In this document: in pieces, positions 1 to 10,976 of the stretch
How the letters are laid out: every line of letters begins with the position of its first letter
How positions within the stretch are numbered: position 1 is the stretch's first letter
Assembly: GCA_963585895.1 (NCBI GenBank)
Contig: OY757904.1
Location: 2,739,407 to 2,803,406, forward strand
Length of the DNA: 64,000 nt
From: Sepioteuthis lessoniana
Lineage: Eukaryota; Mollusca; Cephalopoda; Myopsida; Loliginidae
Direction of reading: 5' to 3'
Notes under the pieces: generated by a model
What the model saw: the letters and a program-made list of their open reading frames with translations, nothing else
The model's database searches: none
What the model was told of the DNA's origin: nothing
Program-made: the position numbers and the translations under genes

Positions 1-793
1 AGTCAGTTAGGAGTGAGACTCCGAAGCAGAGAGTTAAAAGGTCAAGCCCAGTACACGGAGCAGAGAATAGGCTCTAAGACGTGGATCCAGAGCAATGAAG
101 ACCAGATGAGTCAGCATCTTTGGTTGTGTAGGAGTTTCACAGAGTTCTTGCGATTGCCATGAACATTCATAGAATGCTAAAAAGTGCCAATTTCACCTTC
201 CTGCGTTTTGTGGTTCTGAATCCATATTTACCTGTTTCTTCCTTTCACCCTCTGTTTGTTGTTTGTTTTTCGTTTTTTTTGTATAACCTTTGAAATGCCC
301 ACACGGTCACCTGTGAGAATTAATAACAGGGTCTACACCACTAGACGATTAAACGAACGGCCAAAACCAACAAAAACCGACGTATGGGTTGTTTTATATG
401 TTTACTGTATCTACTATTCCTCAGTGGTTATCCATCTTAAGTTCTGAGCAAACTCATTACCTCTTAACAACGGCAATCTAGCGGAATCAAATGCTTTTAG
501 CATGACTTAGTCCTACGTTAAACTTACCAATAGACAATTGTTACGTTTTTGTTCAATATCTGATTGTAACATTTGAATCACTGATTTTTTAAGTTGACGC
601 GAAAATTTGTGCCTCAATTTTTTGCGTTCAGGATTGATATTTATTAGTTACACGATTCTTTCCCAAATATCAAATATTTGCCAAATGTTTTATTCTAGAA
701 ACAGGAAATGTACATATCAAATATAAAAATTGATTAAAATCATTTTTGTTCACAGTTTATTCATTTACACTAATTTCCGTTAATGTATTGTAG

Positions 794-952
794 CACGAAA
801 ACTAAATCAATCGATTGATGATACTATTGGACCCTGTGAAAACTTTTACCAACATGTCTGTGGCAACTGGGGCCAATATTCAACCTCATCATCAAATCTT
901 ATTGGTATAACTGGATCCGTTCTCAACCCAAGCATTAAAGAAGACATCAAAA
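794..952 (+). CDS. Extra copy of M13 exon 3 (PCENFYQHVCGNW), upstream of the gene's membrane exon
   Basis: Identical in sequence and splice sites to 11992-12150 (acceptor AG at 792-793, donor GTAAGT at 953). It encodes the start of the M13 ectodomain with the conserved Cys pair around DFY/CGNW. In this position it precedes the transmembrane exon, so it cannot be used in the normal order of the protein. It is either part of a falsely duplicated haplotype segment, an exon of an upstream paralogue, or a stranded duplicate. Confidence 0.85.
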
Positions 953-1900
953 GTAAGTATTTTGTTTATTGTTTCGGTGCCTGAAGAAGTAGATACGTCG
1001 GAAAATATTTACATTCTATTTAATATTAATCTTTAGTTGAACTGACATCTAGAGAAAAACACATTCATTCCTGAAAAAAAAATCTCATTTTTATACATAT
1101 GTAAACAATATATCGTTGAAGCTTTTCTTATTAAACCACGCAAACATTTCTCACAGCAATTATAAAATTCGAATTTGTTCGTATTCGAACCAAAGGATTC
1201 ATGATGACGAACATTTCACCTTTTTAAGAGCTCAAATAAATAGTTGTACTGATTTTGAATTAGTTATGAGAATCTATTTTGCAGAATCTTCATTTCTGGA
1301 GATATCTTCGACTAGATATATTACACAATAGAAAAACAGGCTTTAGCAATTTCATTTTATTTTCTAGCTTCTGTTTGAGAAAATTCTTTTGTTAGATTTA
1401 GAGAAGAGGAAATTCAGAAATATTTCAATGATCAGGATTGGCCCATTTGAAAGACTGTTTGAAAAATGGGCCAATTAAAACTACTTAAGTAACTATAATA
1501 GTTCAAAATTGAGCTGCGTTCGTTGACATTATATCATTCGTATCTACTTGCTTAATTCATTTTGATTCCAGTATATTGATCGATTATAAAAACACAAGGA
1601 ATAAAAATTTCGGATTAAAATCCAGATAATAATTGTCAGGTTTTGAATTTATTGATGAATATAGAATGCACCCTAAGAAGCGCACTTAGTGAAACGGTTA
1701 TCCATACGATCTCCTTCTAACTATGTATAAATAGTTGAGCAGACTGGGTTCTTTAGCATTAGTTAGGCAACTAGTCTAGAAGAAGGAAAACTTTGAATTC
1801 AAACCAACTTTACTTCGCTTAAAAATTAACCTTGTGTCATTCTGCTCGTGACGAAGTGTTTGGCTAAATCTATCCAGAATTCATCCGAAATTCCACTTGA

Positions 1901-2014
1901 ATCATGGTAGAAGAATAAAATCATGGTTGAAGAATAAAATCATGGTAGAAGAATAAAATCATGGTAGAAGAATAAAATCATGGTAGAAGAATAAAATCAT
2001 GGTTGAAGACTAAA
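1901..2014. repeat. 19-base minisatellite, about 6 units
   Basis: Unit ATCATGGTAGAAGAATAAA repeated head to tail with single T/A changes (GGTAG or GGTTG). The same array lies at 13099-13212 in the duplicated copy. Confidence 0.9.
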
Positions 2015-2190
2015 ATTTAGGCAAGTTTTCGAGAGTATCTGTCTCCAATGAGCATTTTTTAATACTAAGCATTCCCGTATATTTTCAGGTTTACATTTTA
2101 AAAAATGTGTGCATCTAATATATATCAAAATAAACACATAAATACAACACGACACATGCAATAATCTATTTATCTAGCTATCTAGCTAGC

Positions 2191-2216
2191 TGTGTGTGTG
2201 TGTGTGTGTGTGTGTG
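2191..2216. repeat. (TG)n microsatellite
   Basis: Dinucleotide run directly before a mariner remnant; repeated at about 13389-13414. Confidence 0.9.
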
Positions 2217-2217
2217 C

Positions 2218-2580
2218 ATTCTAAAAGTATCGAGCCTGCAAATATAAGAAATAAACAGTGAATGAATCATTCATTTTCTTCAAAATAATCCCCGTAACAT
2301 TCAACACACTCCAGGTTATTTCTGTTGGTCGAAGCACCTTTGAAACACCTCTTTTGTTGTGGAGATGCGTCGTTATATTTCTGTTTATATCGTTCATGTT
2401 CGTTCAAAAAGTATCAAGACAGACTTCATGATTTTGTCAAATTGACACTGGTTCGTCTAAACGTTTACTCTGTTGTTTAGATGTCGCATAAAGCAGTTCA
2501 GTAGTACAACTGTCCTTATTTAAAAATTACATCCGATAAGAATATTAAAGCTTAAGTCTTGATACTTTTTCATCCTAATT
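2218..2580 (-). mobile_element. Mariner remnant(s), internally deleted
   Basis: Outer ends share an inverted motif (AAAAGTATCGAG near 2223; GTCTTGATACTTTTT near 2557). On the minus strand, about 2250-2325 reads like the C-terminal end of a mariner transposase (CVECYGDYFEE), and a second end-like motif AAAAAGTATCAAGAC sits near 2406, suggesting two nested or fused ends. No catalytic region remains. Second copy at about 13416-13778. Confidence 0.6.
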
Positions 2581-2706
2581 CTTTAACATATATGAGAGAA
2601 TATTAACATACAACTTTTATTGAACAAATACATGTTGCTACCCACAATGCATTGACACAGAGTTTAGTATTTGTGCTCTTTTTAGTCCTGCTGAGATATG
2701 CATTAT

Positions 2707-3492
2707 TAATCTTATTTTGTCTTTATTGGGAATCCTTTTGAGATGAGGCTTCTTAATTTAATCACCTGAAGAAGGCCAGAGGTGAAATTTGGCCGAAACG
2801 TAGTGAGAAAAACAACAAAAAACTACCAAGATGAGGACAAAAAGTCGGCAATAAAAATAAAATTAATCTTATTTTGTCTTTATTGGGAATCCTTTTGAGA
2901 TGAGGCTTCTTAATTTAATCACCTGAAGAAGGCCAGAGGTGAAATTTGGCCGAAACGTAGTGAGAAAAACAACAAAAAACTACCAAGATGAGGACAAAAA
3001 GTCGGCAATAAAAATAAAATTAATCTTATTTTGTCTTTATTGGGAATCCTTTTGAGATGAGGCTTCTTAATTTAATCACCTGAAGAAGGCCAGAGGTGAA
3101 ATTTGGCCGAAACGTAGTGAGAAAAACAACAAAAAACTACCAAGATGAGGACAAAAAGTCGGCAATAAAAATAAAATTAATCTTATTTTGTCTTTATTGG
3201 GAATCCTTTTGAGATGAGGCTTCTTAATTTAATCACCTGAAGAAGGCCAGAGGTGAAATTTGGCCGAAACGTAGTGAGAAAAACAACAAAAAACTACCAA
3301 GATGAGGACAAAAAGTCGGCAATAAAAATAAAATTAATCTTATTTTGTCTTTATTGGGAATCCTTTTGAGATGAGGCTTCTTAATTTAATCACCTGAAGA
3401 AGGCCAGAGGTGAAATTTGGCCGAAACGTAGTGAGAAAAACAACGAAAAAACTACCAAGATGAGGACAAAAAGTCGGCAATAAAAATAAAAT
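2707..3492. repeat. 157-base tandem array, 5 units
   Basis: Units start at 2707, 2864, 3021, 3178 and 3335; a partial sixth begins at 3493. Each unit carries GAAGAAGGCCAGAGG and, 13 bases on, GGCCGAAACGTAGTGAG. Units are almost identical, so the array is young or homogenised. The second copy of the region has 6 units. Confidence 0.95.
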
Positions 3493-3639
3493 TAATCTTA
3501 TTTTATTTAGAAATCAACAAGTCCTTTTTATAAAGTCTACAAAATAAAATGTTAGTCAGGTATTGTTGACTCTGTGTGTTTGTGGGGGGGGGCGCCAGGA
3601 GATTTATTTATTCATTCATTTATTTACTTAGTTTACTTG

Positions 3640-3905
3640 CTTTAGTTGATAGTAGTCGGTTTTGGGTTTGGATATCTGACTCCGTTAGTTTTCTTCTTAC
3701 TCCATCTTAATTTGTTGGCTTCTTCTGTGTAGAAGGCTGCAAAGGAATTTCTGAAGGAAGGAAGAAATAAGAATAAGATATATTTTTTCCGTGCATGTAC
3801 CGCCCCACTTCCGGTCAGGTGCTTCTGGAAATTTTTGCACTTCTTATACTTGTTTATTTTCTTTATTTTCTTTTTCTTTTTTCTATCCACTACGAGTCTT
3901 TTAAC
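3640..3905. repeat. Dispersed repeat shared with 56917-57415
   Basis: Shared landmarks in the same order with the later copy: TATCTGACTCC, CCATCTTAATTT, AAGGAAG, CTTCCGGTCAG / CTTCCTGTCAA, GCTTCTGG, TTTTCTATCCACTAC / TTTTCTATTCACTAC. It reappears at 14996-15261. Not assigned to a class; the long minus-strand open frame here is not a credible gene. Confidence 0.6.
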
Positions 3906-4217
3906 ACTTAACAAACGAACATTCATTTTATTTTCATATCGATCAATTTTAGAAGACTCCAAAATGTGCTTTTTGACCAGTTAAAAGTTTATAGGAAAAA
4001 GTGCATCGTCGAGATTATAATAGCCATTATTCGAAATGGTGGCTAAAATAAGTTTGGGTTTTGCATATTGCATTGGCAAAAATAAAAATATTTCTGATTA
4101 GGTAATTCCATTAATACACATTTATTACTTTTTATTACTTCCATAGGCATAAAAATTATGCATGCAAAGAAAGATGGGAGCAGATCCTTAAAATTTGATG
4201 CAAATCAGTGACGCGCG

Positions 4218-4218
<1 letters not shown>

Positions 4219-4275
<57 letters not shown>
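4219..4275. repeat. (CA)n microsatellite
   Basis: About 28 CA units; open frames over it on both strands are repeat translations, not genes. Copy at 15575-15633. Confidence 0.95.
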
Positions 4276-4276
<1 letters not shown>

Positions 4277-4505
4277 CTCCATTCTCTTTTGGACTCCTAC
4301 ACGGGAACACACCAGTGTTAGCTAACCAGAAAAAAATTACACTCATCAGCTCAGTAGAGACACTGGATGTTGTCAAACGTGATGGCTAATAGGGACGGAC
4401 TGCGAGCACACCTTGATCATAGTGAAGATATATATATATTATATATATATCATAGTGCACGTGTGCGTGAGTGTGTGCGTGTGTGCAATTACTTAACGCC
4501 TGCGT

Positions 4506-4705
4506 NNNNNNNNNNNNNNNNNNNNNNNNNNNNNNNNNNNNNNNNNNNNNNNNNNNNNNNNNNNNNNNNNNNNNNNNNNNNNNNNNNNNNNNNNNNNNNN
4601 NNNNNNNNNNNNNNNNNNNNNNNNNNNNNNNNNNNNNNNNNNNNNNNNNNNNNNNNNNNNNNNNNNNNNNNNNNNNNNNNNNNNNNNNNNNNNNNNNNNN
4701 NNNNN
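4506..4705. other. Assembly gap (200 N)
   Basis: A run of 200 N marks a scaffold join. It coincides exactly with the end of the first duplicated copy. Confidence 1.
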
Positions 4706-4904
4706 GGATAGAAGGTTTAAATAAGAGTATCATTCATGTGGGAGAAGGAAGTCGAGGATTTTTTGATGAAATTGGTTCATACAGTTTTGTATACAGAAGG
4801 ATTAGCTGATTGAATTTATGTACGAATGTCTATTTTTCTCAGTACATCAAATTTTTGTCATGAAAATGCATAAGCACCAAACTATATATATATATATATA
4901 TATA

Positions 4905-4950
<46 letters not shown>

Positions 4951-5077
4951 CAGTGTTGGTTGTCACTAAATCGAACCAAGTGCAATATAATATGGAGAGT
5001 GCTCAATATCTAGGATAGAACTATTATATGATAATAGTAATAATAAATAAATATATATTAGATATATATATATATTT

Positions 5078-5595
5078 AATTCATGGAATTTAGACAGCAA
5101 CCCCAGGGTTTCTTGGAGTTTTTTGCAAAACAACAATCATCAGGCAAGGGTAAGTAAGGGTATATTGTTTTGCAATATAATATTGTACAAATGTTGGTAT
5201 AATATTTTGGGAAGGGAATTGGGCTAGGATATAATAATAAATTGATATAATAATAAATTGATATAATAATAAATTGATATAATAATAAATTGATAATCCG
5301 GCTAAAGCAACACGATGCGTTTGTAACTTCACTTAAACCCATACATAAACACATTAATACGCAACTATAACCCACACAAGCATACGCACACACCCACACA
5401 TACGCACACACCCACACATACTCACACACTCACACACTTACAACCACACGTAAAGAATCATACAAAATCCCAACAGTTTTTTTACTGCATTTTTCCGATT
5501 TTCGATTCGTTTCATTTTCTTAACTGCCTGGTTGTTGTTTTGCCCAAAACTCCATGAAACCCTGGGGTTGCAGTCTAAATTCCATGAGTTAGATA
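5078..5595. mobile_element. MITE-like element with about 65-base inverted ends
   Basis: Left arm begins TTCATGGAATTTAGACAGCA at 5080; the right arm (5525-5592) is its near reverse complement. Arms share GCAACCCCAGGGTTTC and the CAAAACAACAA block. The interior holds a 16-base tandem (GATATAATAATAAATT, about 5228-5295) and (CACACC)-like repeats. A second copy of the right half is at about 26330-26525. Flanks are (TA)n. Confidence 0.7.
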
Positions 5596-5636
5596 TATAT
5601 ATCTAATATATATCTATATCTATATATACATACAAC

Positions 5637-5669
<33 letters not shown>

Positions 5670-6134
5670 GTGTGTGTGTGTATAGATATATGAAAGGCAG
5701 TATGAGAATTACCTATTATTAAAATGCTGTAACTATAAGTATCATGTGTGGAAGTACACAATCATCAGACTGGAGGTTGAGGAAATAATTGGGCTAAAAT
5801 AGTAACTCCACTATCATCATAATGCTATGACAGAAATTGGATGAATATTATGATTACGTTTATTCACTTTCAGTCTGATGTATCAATATAAAACTTACAT
5901 AGTTACAGCATTTTGTTCTTATAGTGAAGTAATCGTTTTGATTTGTATTCTTCCTTCTACTTTTTCTCTTTTCGTCAATTTTATTTTGTCTATTATCCAC
6001 GCTGTATATACAATTGGTTAATTGGACAAAATCTATTGGATTTGATGGGACAAGTTAATTTTATTTTGATTCTATGGTTCAAGAGTGGTATTTGAGAATG
6101 TGCAAATAAATAAAACACTGACTTGTACATATAT

Positions 6135-6215
<81 letters not shown>

Positions 6216-6459
6216 CATAGAATAATTTCTACTACGATTCATTTCTCAAGGTTGGTAATTACCCACAAGAAGTTCGGAATTGTAAAATTTCTAGCTCTGA
6301 GAAAACGTTTGTGATTAAAAAGAAAAATTAATATTAGTTTTATGTTGCTCTAACTAAAGCAGTATTGAGCAATTTTCTTCTTTTTTTTTTTACTGAGGTG
6401 GTCATACACGTAATTTTATTTATAATTTTTTTACAATATATATGTATTAGTTTTTGATT

Positions 6460-6690
6460 TGGCTTTGTTTCTTTGTTTAATGGCATATCAACCTTCGTGG
6501 GTTTTTTTTAATGCCAACGCCATTCTTGCTGAAGAACAATAATGAGATTATCTAATCCATAGTAAAGCGGTAAGATAAGCAAGTTCATACCTTTCCTAAG
6601 AGTATAAATCAAAAAGTGGGCGAAATAATGCGAGTAGAGTTCGAACCTACATACTATGATGTTACAATCCAGCACTCTTTTCATAATTTT
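6460..6690 (-). mobile_element. tRNA-derived SINE, family A
   Basis: Minus strand. Contains a B-box-like GTTCGAACTCT (reverse of AGAGTTCGAAC at 6636-6648) and the family tail TGGCATTAAA...GGTTGATATGC at the low-coordinate end. Matches 9108-9325, 32515-32741 and 40976-41205. Confidence 0.75.
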
Positions 6691-6729
6691 TTTTAATTAC
6701 CTATTATAACTGTCATGATTCATTTATAG

Positions 6730-6890
6730 ATTGAACCAATTTCTTTCACTTTTTCAAAGGTTTACCAGAGGTAGTTGGTGGACTATAAGAAGCCAGACAC
6801 AAAAACGCATAATAAAAGCCATAATCGTCTCCTGTGCTATACTAGGCGCAATTATTGTTTCGATAACAATATCTTTTGACCATGAAAAAC
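6730..6890 (+). CDS. M13 gene exon 1 of window: cytoplasmic tail and membrane helix
   Basis: Acceptor AG at 6728-6729, donor GTAAGT at 6891. Residues 1-53. Arg/Lys-rich stretch (R20, K25, R26, K29) is followed by a 19-residue hydrophobic helix (AIIVSCAILGAIIVSITIS, 30-48). Positive residues before the helix fit type II topology, as in neprilysin. The exon starts on the third base of a codon and has no in-frame ATG, so the start codon is in an earlier exon. Confidence 0.88.
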
Positions 6891-9800
6891 GTAAGTATCT
6901 TTTTCTATCTATTTTATATTACGAAAATTACTTTTAGTTTATCTTAATAATCAACTCTACTCATTTTTTACTTAAAGACAATAATCTTAAATTTTATGTT
7001 TATAAATAATAAAAACACAAACAGCAAAAATAGGTTTTTAAAATGAGATACATATGAGATAATGTATTAAGCTAAAATATATATTTTTTTTATCTTAATC
7101 ATAATGTACGTATGTACGTTACTGTTACACAACAAAATTTAACTTAATTTTATCTTAATCATAGTGTATATACATTACTGTAACAGTGTATATACGTTAC
7201 TGTAACAGAAAAATTCAACTTAATTTTATCTTAATCATAACGTATGTACGTTACTGTAACAGAAAAATTCAACTTAATTTTATCTTAATCATAACATGTA
7301 TACGTTACTATAACAGAAAAATTCAACTTAATTTTATCTTAATCATAACGTATGTACGTTACTGTAACACAACAAAATTTAACTTAATTTTATCGTAATC
7401 ATAATGTATATACGTTACTGTAACACAGAAAAATTTAACTTAATTTTATCTTAATCATAACGTATGTACGTTACTGTAACACAACAAAAATGGTACGTTG
7501 CAGCGAAACATTTGTTAACTCAACTGCGTTGAAGAACTCTAATTTAGAGAATAGAGCAATTTCCTGTTCAGGTTTGCCCAATCATAATAACTTATCAACC
7601 GAGAAAAACATTAAATGTTATTTATTTGCCATTAATTATAATAAGGATTCCCTAAATCTGATTTGGTATGAAAACTGATGGATGCCAAAGGCGGTCTTTG
7701 ATTGAGTAGCAATAAAAGTGGGAAAGAATAAGCTTCGAACAGGATGCCAAATTCTATCATAATCAGAAGTTGTCGAATTTAATGTGGAAAGTGAAGACTT
7801 TTCCGTAATAAAAACATCAATAGAACTCAAACTCTAACTTTTAACTAATTTTACTTTTCAAAATTATTTCGATCAGTTCTGCTGTATCCTAAGGAAGCCA
7901 AAGGTGTTTTTTGTTTATCTTGAGTTTTATATTTCAGCTTCCTCTGGTAAAGATTTTGACCCGGATTATATGCTCGGATCAGATCAGCAACTAATGGACG
8001 CTCATTATAATAAAAGATGGAGACCTCCTTTTGTGACAGAATCCAATCCAAAACCCACAAAATCTGCTCCATGGTCAAGAGAAGAAGCTGAATCTATTCT
8101 AAAATGGTATCATCAAAGCGGAAGAACAAAAGCCCCCTCGACAAGGTGGAGAACAACAACTACCACCACCACCACTACCACTACCACCACCACCACCACC
8201 GCCCCAACCACAACCACTATCATGACAACAACAATACCATCAACTACCAAAACTACTACAACAACTACAACACCAACACCATCAACAACGCAAGTGCCAA
8301 CAACTACAACTGAAAATTCAATGAATCATGAGCATACAAGTTTTAAGCACAATGAAACATTGGAGGTTCATTCAGGAGTTGATGACCAATGGCCTCCGAA
8401 TAGTAACAGTCAATTAGTAAATACAACAGAATCATATGATAGTATAACAATTTCACAAGATTATCGTAGTTCAAATGGATTCAACCAAACGGCTGAGACT
8501 CTTCTCACTATTCCAGTGGCAACAACAGAAATAAACTTTGCAACAAATAACGATGACAATGAAAATTTCAAGCCACCACATTTTGAAAGAACAACAGAGT
8601 CAACACAATCGGTTGAAGAAAATCAGGAGTTTAATGAAAATCATAACGCTAACAGCACCACTTTAGATCAGAATCAGATTCACTCAACAGGGATCGATGA
8701 TGAAGGTCATTTTTCCAATGTTAGCAGCCAAGAATATGAAAACTTGACTTTGAGCGCGACACTTGAAGCTATAACCATATCTGTTCCGACACAAAATACT
8801 CCAAAAGTATTTCATGTGAATGCTAGTATGAAAATTTCAAGCAGCATTGACAGTGAGACTTTTGCAAGTGTGGCGAGACATCGCCACTCGAAGGAACTAC
8901 CAATTCCCAAGACCACTGTAAACACATCAACTATAACGGAGCCAATGACAGATTATAGTTATCCGCAGTCGAATATTTGCCTTGAAGATGAATGTTTCAT
9001 TGTTGGTAAGTGAAATTCCATATTCATTTCCATTTATTCAGAAATCTAATAAATGTAAAAAATTGCTACATTCATTGTCAACCATGACAGGAACAAGCAA
9101 GAATTGGTTTGGTTTCTTTGTTTAAAGGCATATCAAACTTTGTGGGTAATCTAATGTCAAAGCCATCCTTGTAAAAGAACAGTAGAGCGACTATTTAATC
9201 CTTAGCTGGAGGGATAAGGGGGGTTCTTACATTTCCTAAGAGTATTTGTCCAAAAGTGAATGTAATAGCTTGACTGGAGTTCGAACTTGTTTCCTATGAT
9301 GTTGCAGTTCAGTACGTTAGCCACAAAATCATGGGGACTTCCTCTGCAAGTAAAAATTGAGCAACTAATCGCGAAGAAAAACTTGTATGTGAAAAATTGT
9401 TTTCATATAGTATTTTTAAGATATTTTTTAAAAGATCCTCGTATTTTATATTTCATTACATTTACCATATACACTTGTGTATAATACGATCTCACGTATC
9501 GTGTGACCCTTCAAATTTGATCTCCAAAAGAGGATATCATTATATTTATTGTATATCATGCGAGTTCATTTTACGGTAGGATAGTCTGAGGCTCATATAT
9601 ATTTGAAGATGTTTACCTTTTCTTTTCAACTTACTTGGTTTTTCGTAATTTTTTGTGTGCTTTTAACAAAAATGCTGCTCTACAACCAACATAATGTTGA
9701 CGAGATACCAGTGTGTGAGTCATCCATTGGCAAAAAAGAAAACTTCTGATAAGCCAAGTTAAGCAGCAGAAATCAACAATCTATAACAATGAAAGGTAAT

Positions 9801-10907
9801 TCATCAATTCTATCCTAATTAAAATACTTTCTTACTGTTATCCTATTTAGAAACGACTTTTTGAAATTTTAAAAGTTTGTATCTCGCGTATTGGGCAAAC
9901 TTTCAATATTCGATTGAAATTTTAAAAGTTTGTATTTCGCGTATTGGACAACCTTTTAATATTCGATTGAAATTTTAAAAGTTTGTATCTCGCGTATTGG
10001 GCATCCTTTTAATATTCGATTGAAATTTTAAAAGTTTGTATTTCGCGTATTGGACAACCTTTTAATATTCGATTGAAATTAAAGCCTCAGAAAGTTGCAT
10101 AATACACAGGTGTACATGGTACTTACGGTATTTTTTGTTATGGTGGTGTTAGGATAATTGTAATGTGGATCAGAAAATGTGTTCTGAGATTTGTACTATG
10201 ATAATGGCAGTGTTGTGGATCAGATAATGTGCTTTCCGTGGTGTTGCTTAGAGAATACTGATGTGTCGATCAGAAAATGTGTGTTTTGTGGTTATTCTTG
10301 GAGAATTGTTATAGAACACACTACCTACTCCACAAAGGTGTATTAAAATCACCCGTTGATCTAACCAATTACAAAGAACAATTGATTTGTAGAAGCCCAA
10401 ATCAGACCTTTTAAACTCATCCTAAATCACAAATATTTTTATTCGGTAATAGATTTGTTATTTTTTACACAAGAATTATTTGTTGCATACTTTTTATCTT
10501 TTTGAATTTTTAGATGAAGTATTGTCAACTATGAATTTTGATGAGTATTTTCTTAATTTTTTGTAGCCTCTTTATTTTTTTCACTTAAATTACCAATGGA
10601 ATTTCAAACAATGTCGTGTTGATTGAAATCGTTGTTAGAGAGTCATAAGTCAGAGATCGGGCTAAATAAAATGAAATAACAATAAAAATCAAATCAAATC
10701 TTTTTAATTGGTTCTATGAGGTGACAGAAATAGCTGAAACTTCAGTACAAATAGGAAAATAGCGACAACAGGGGGATAGCCCCTACTTCAGAAATGAAAT
10801 TAGCGGATTGTATAAAATGAGGTGTCAAGCAGGCCGTAGTTTGTTGATCCCTGATTTTGCACATCGGCATTAGCTTGTTTGTGACACGATAATGAGCATT
10901 AATATGA

Positions 10908-10976
<69 letters not shown>

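Larger units (their letters stand above)
1..4505. repeat. First copy of a >=4.5-kb near-identical duplication (second copy 11199-15858)
   Basis: Every landmark recurs about 11,198 bases later: an M13 exon, a 19-base minisatellite, the 157-base array, a mariner remnant, and the (CA)n tract. Differences seen are one more 157-base unit in copy 2, two more G in a G run, microsatellite length and rare substitutions (for example C at 4412-4418 region versus G in copy 2). The copy starts at the window edge and stops exactly at the N gap. This pattern fits two haplotypes placed in tandem by an assembler, or a very young duplication. Confidence 0.95.
4706..6729. other. Non-coding stretch upstream of the membrane exon
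   Basis: Holds (TA)n tracts (about 4865-4946 and 6128-6211), an inverted-repeat element at 5078-5595 and a SINE at 6460-6690. I looked for an upstream coding exon ending in phase 2 that could supply the start codon and found no convincing one. Confidence 0.6.

Noticed and set aside
2707-3492. Regular 157-base repeats that could suggest a CRISPR-like array
   Set aside because: The units are directly abutting with no unique spacers, the genome is eukaryotic and there are no cas genes. It is a tandem minisatellite.
3642-3962. 106-codon minus frame, present twice
   Set aside because: The repeat is part of the near-identical duplication, and the frame is low-complexity (Lys/Asn-rich) over a dispersed repeat also found at 56917-57415.
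4188-4389. Open frames on both strands of the (CA)n tract
   Set aside because: They translate a dinucleotide repeat (TH/CV runs) with no other content. The same applies to frames at 29484-29963, 33668-33916, 35506-35763, 42534-42946 and 59345-59954.
6731-6937. Translation start at TTG 6731 or at an ATG in the membrane exon
   Set aside because: An AG acceptor precedes the exon, the frame begins mid-codon and there is no in-frame ATG before the helix; TTG starts are not expected in animals.
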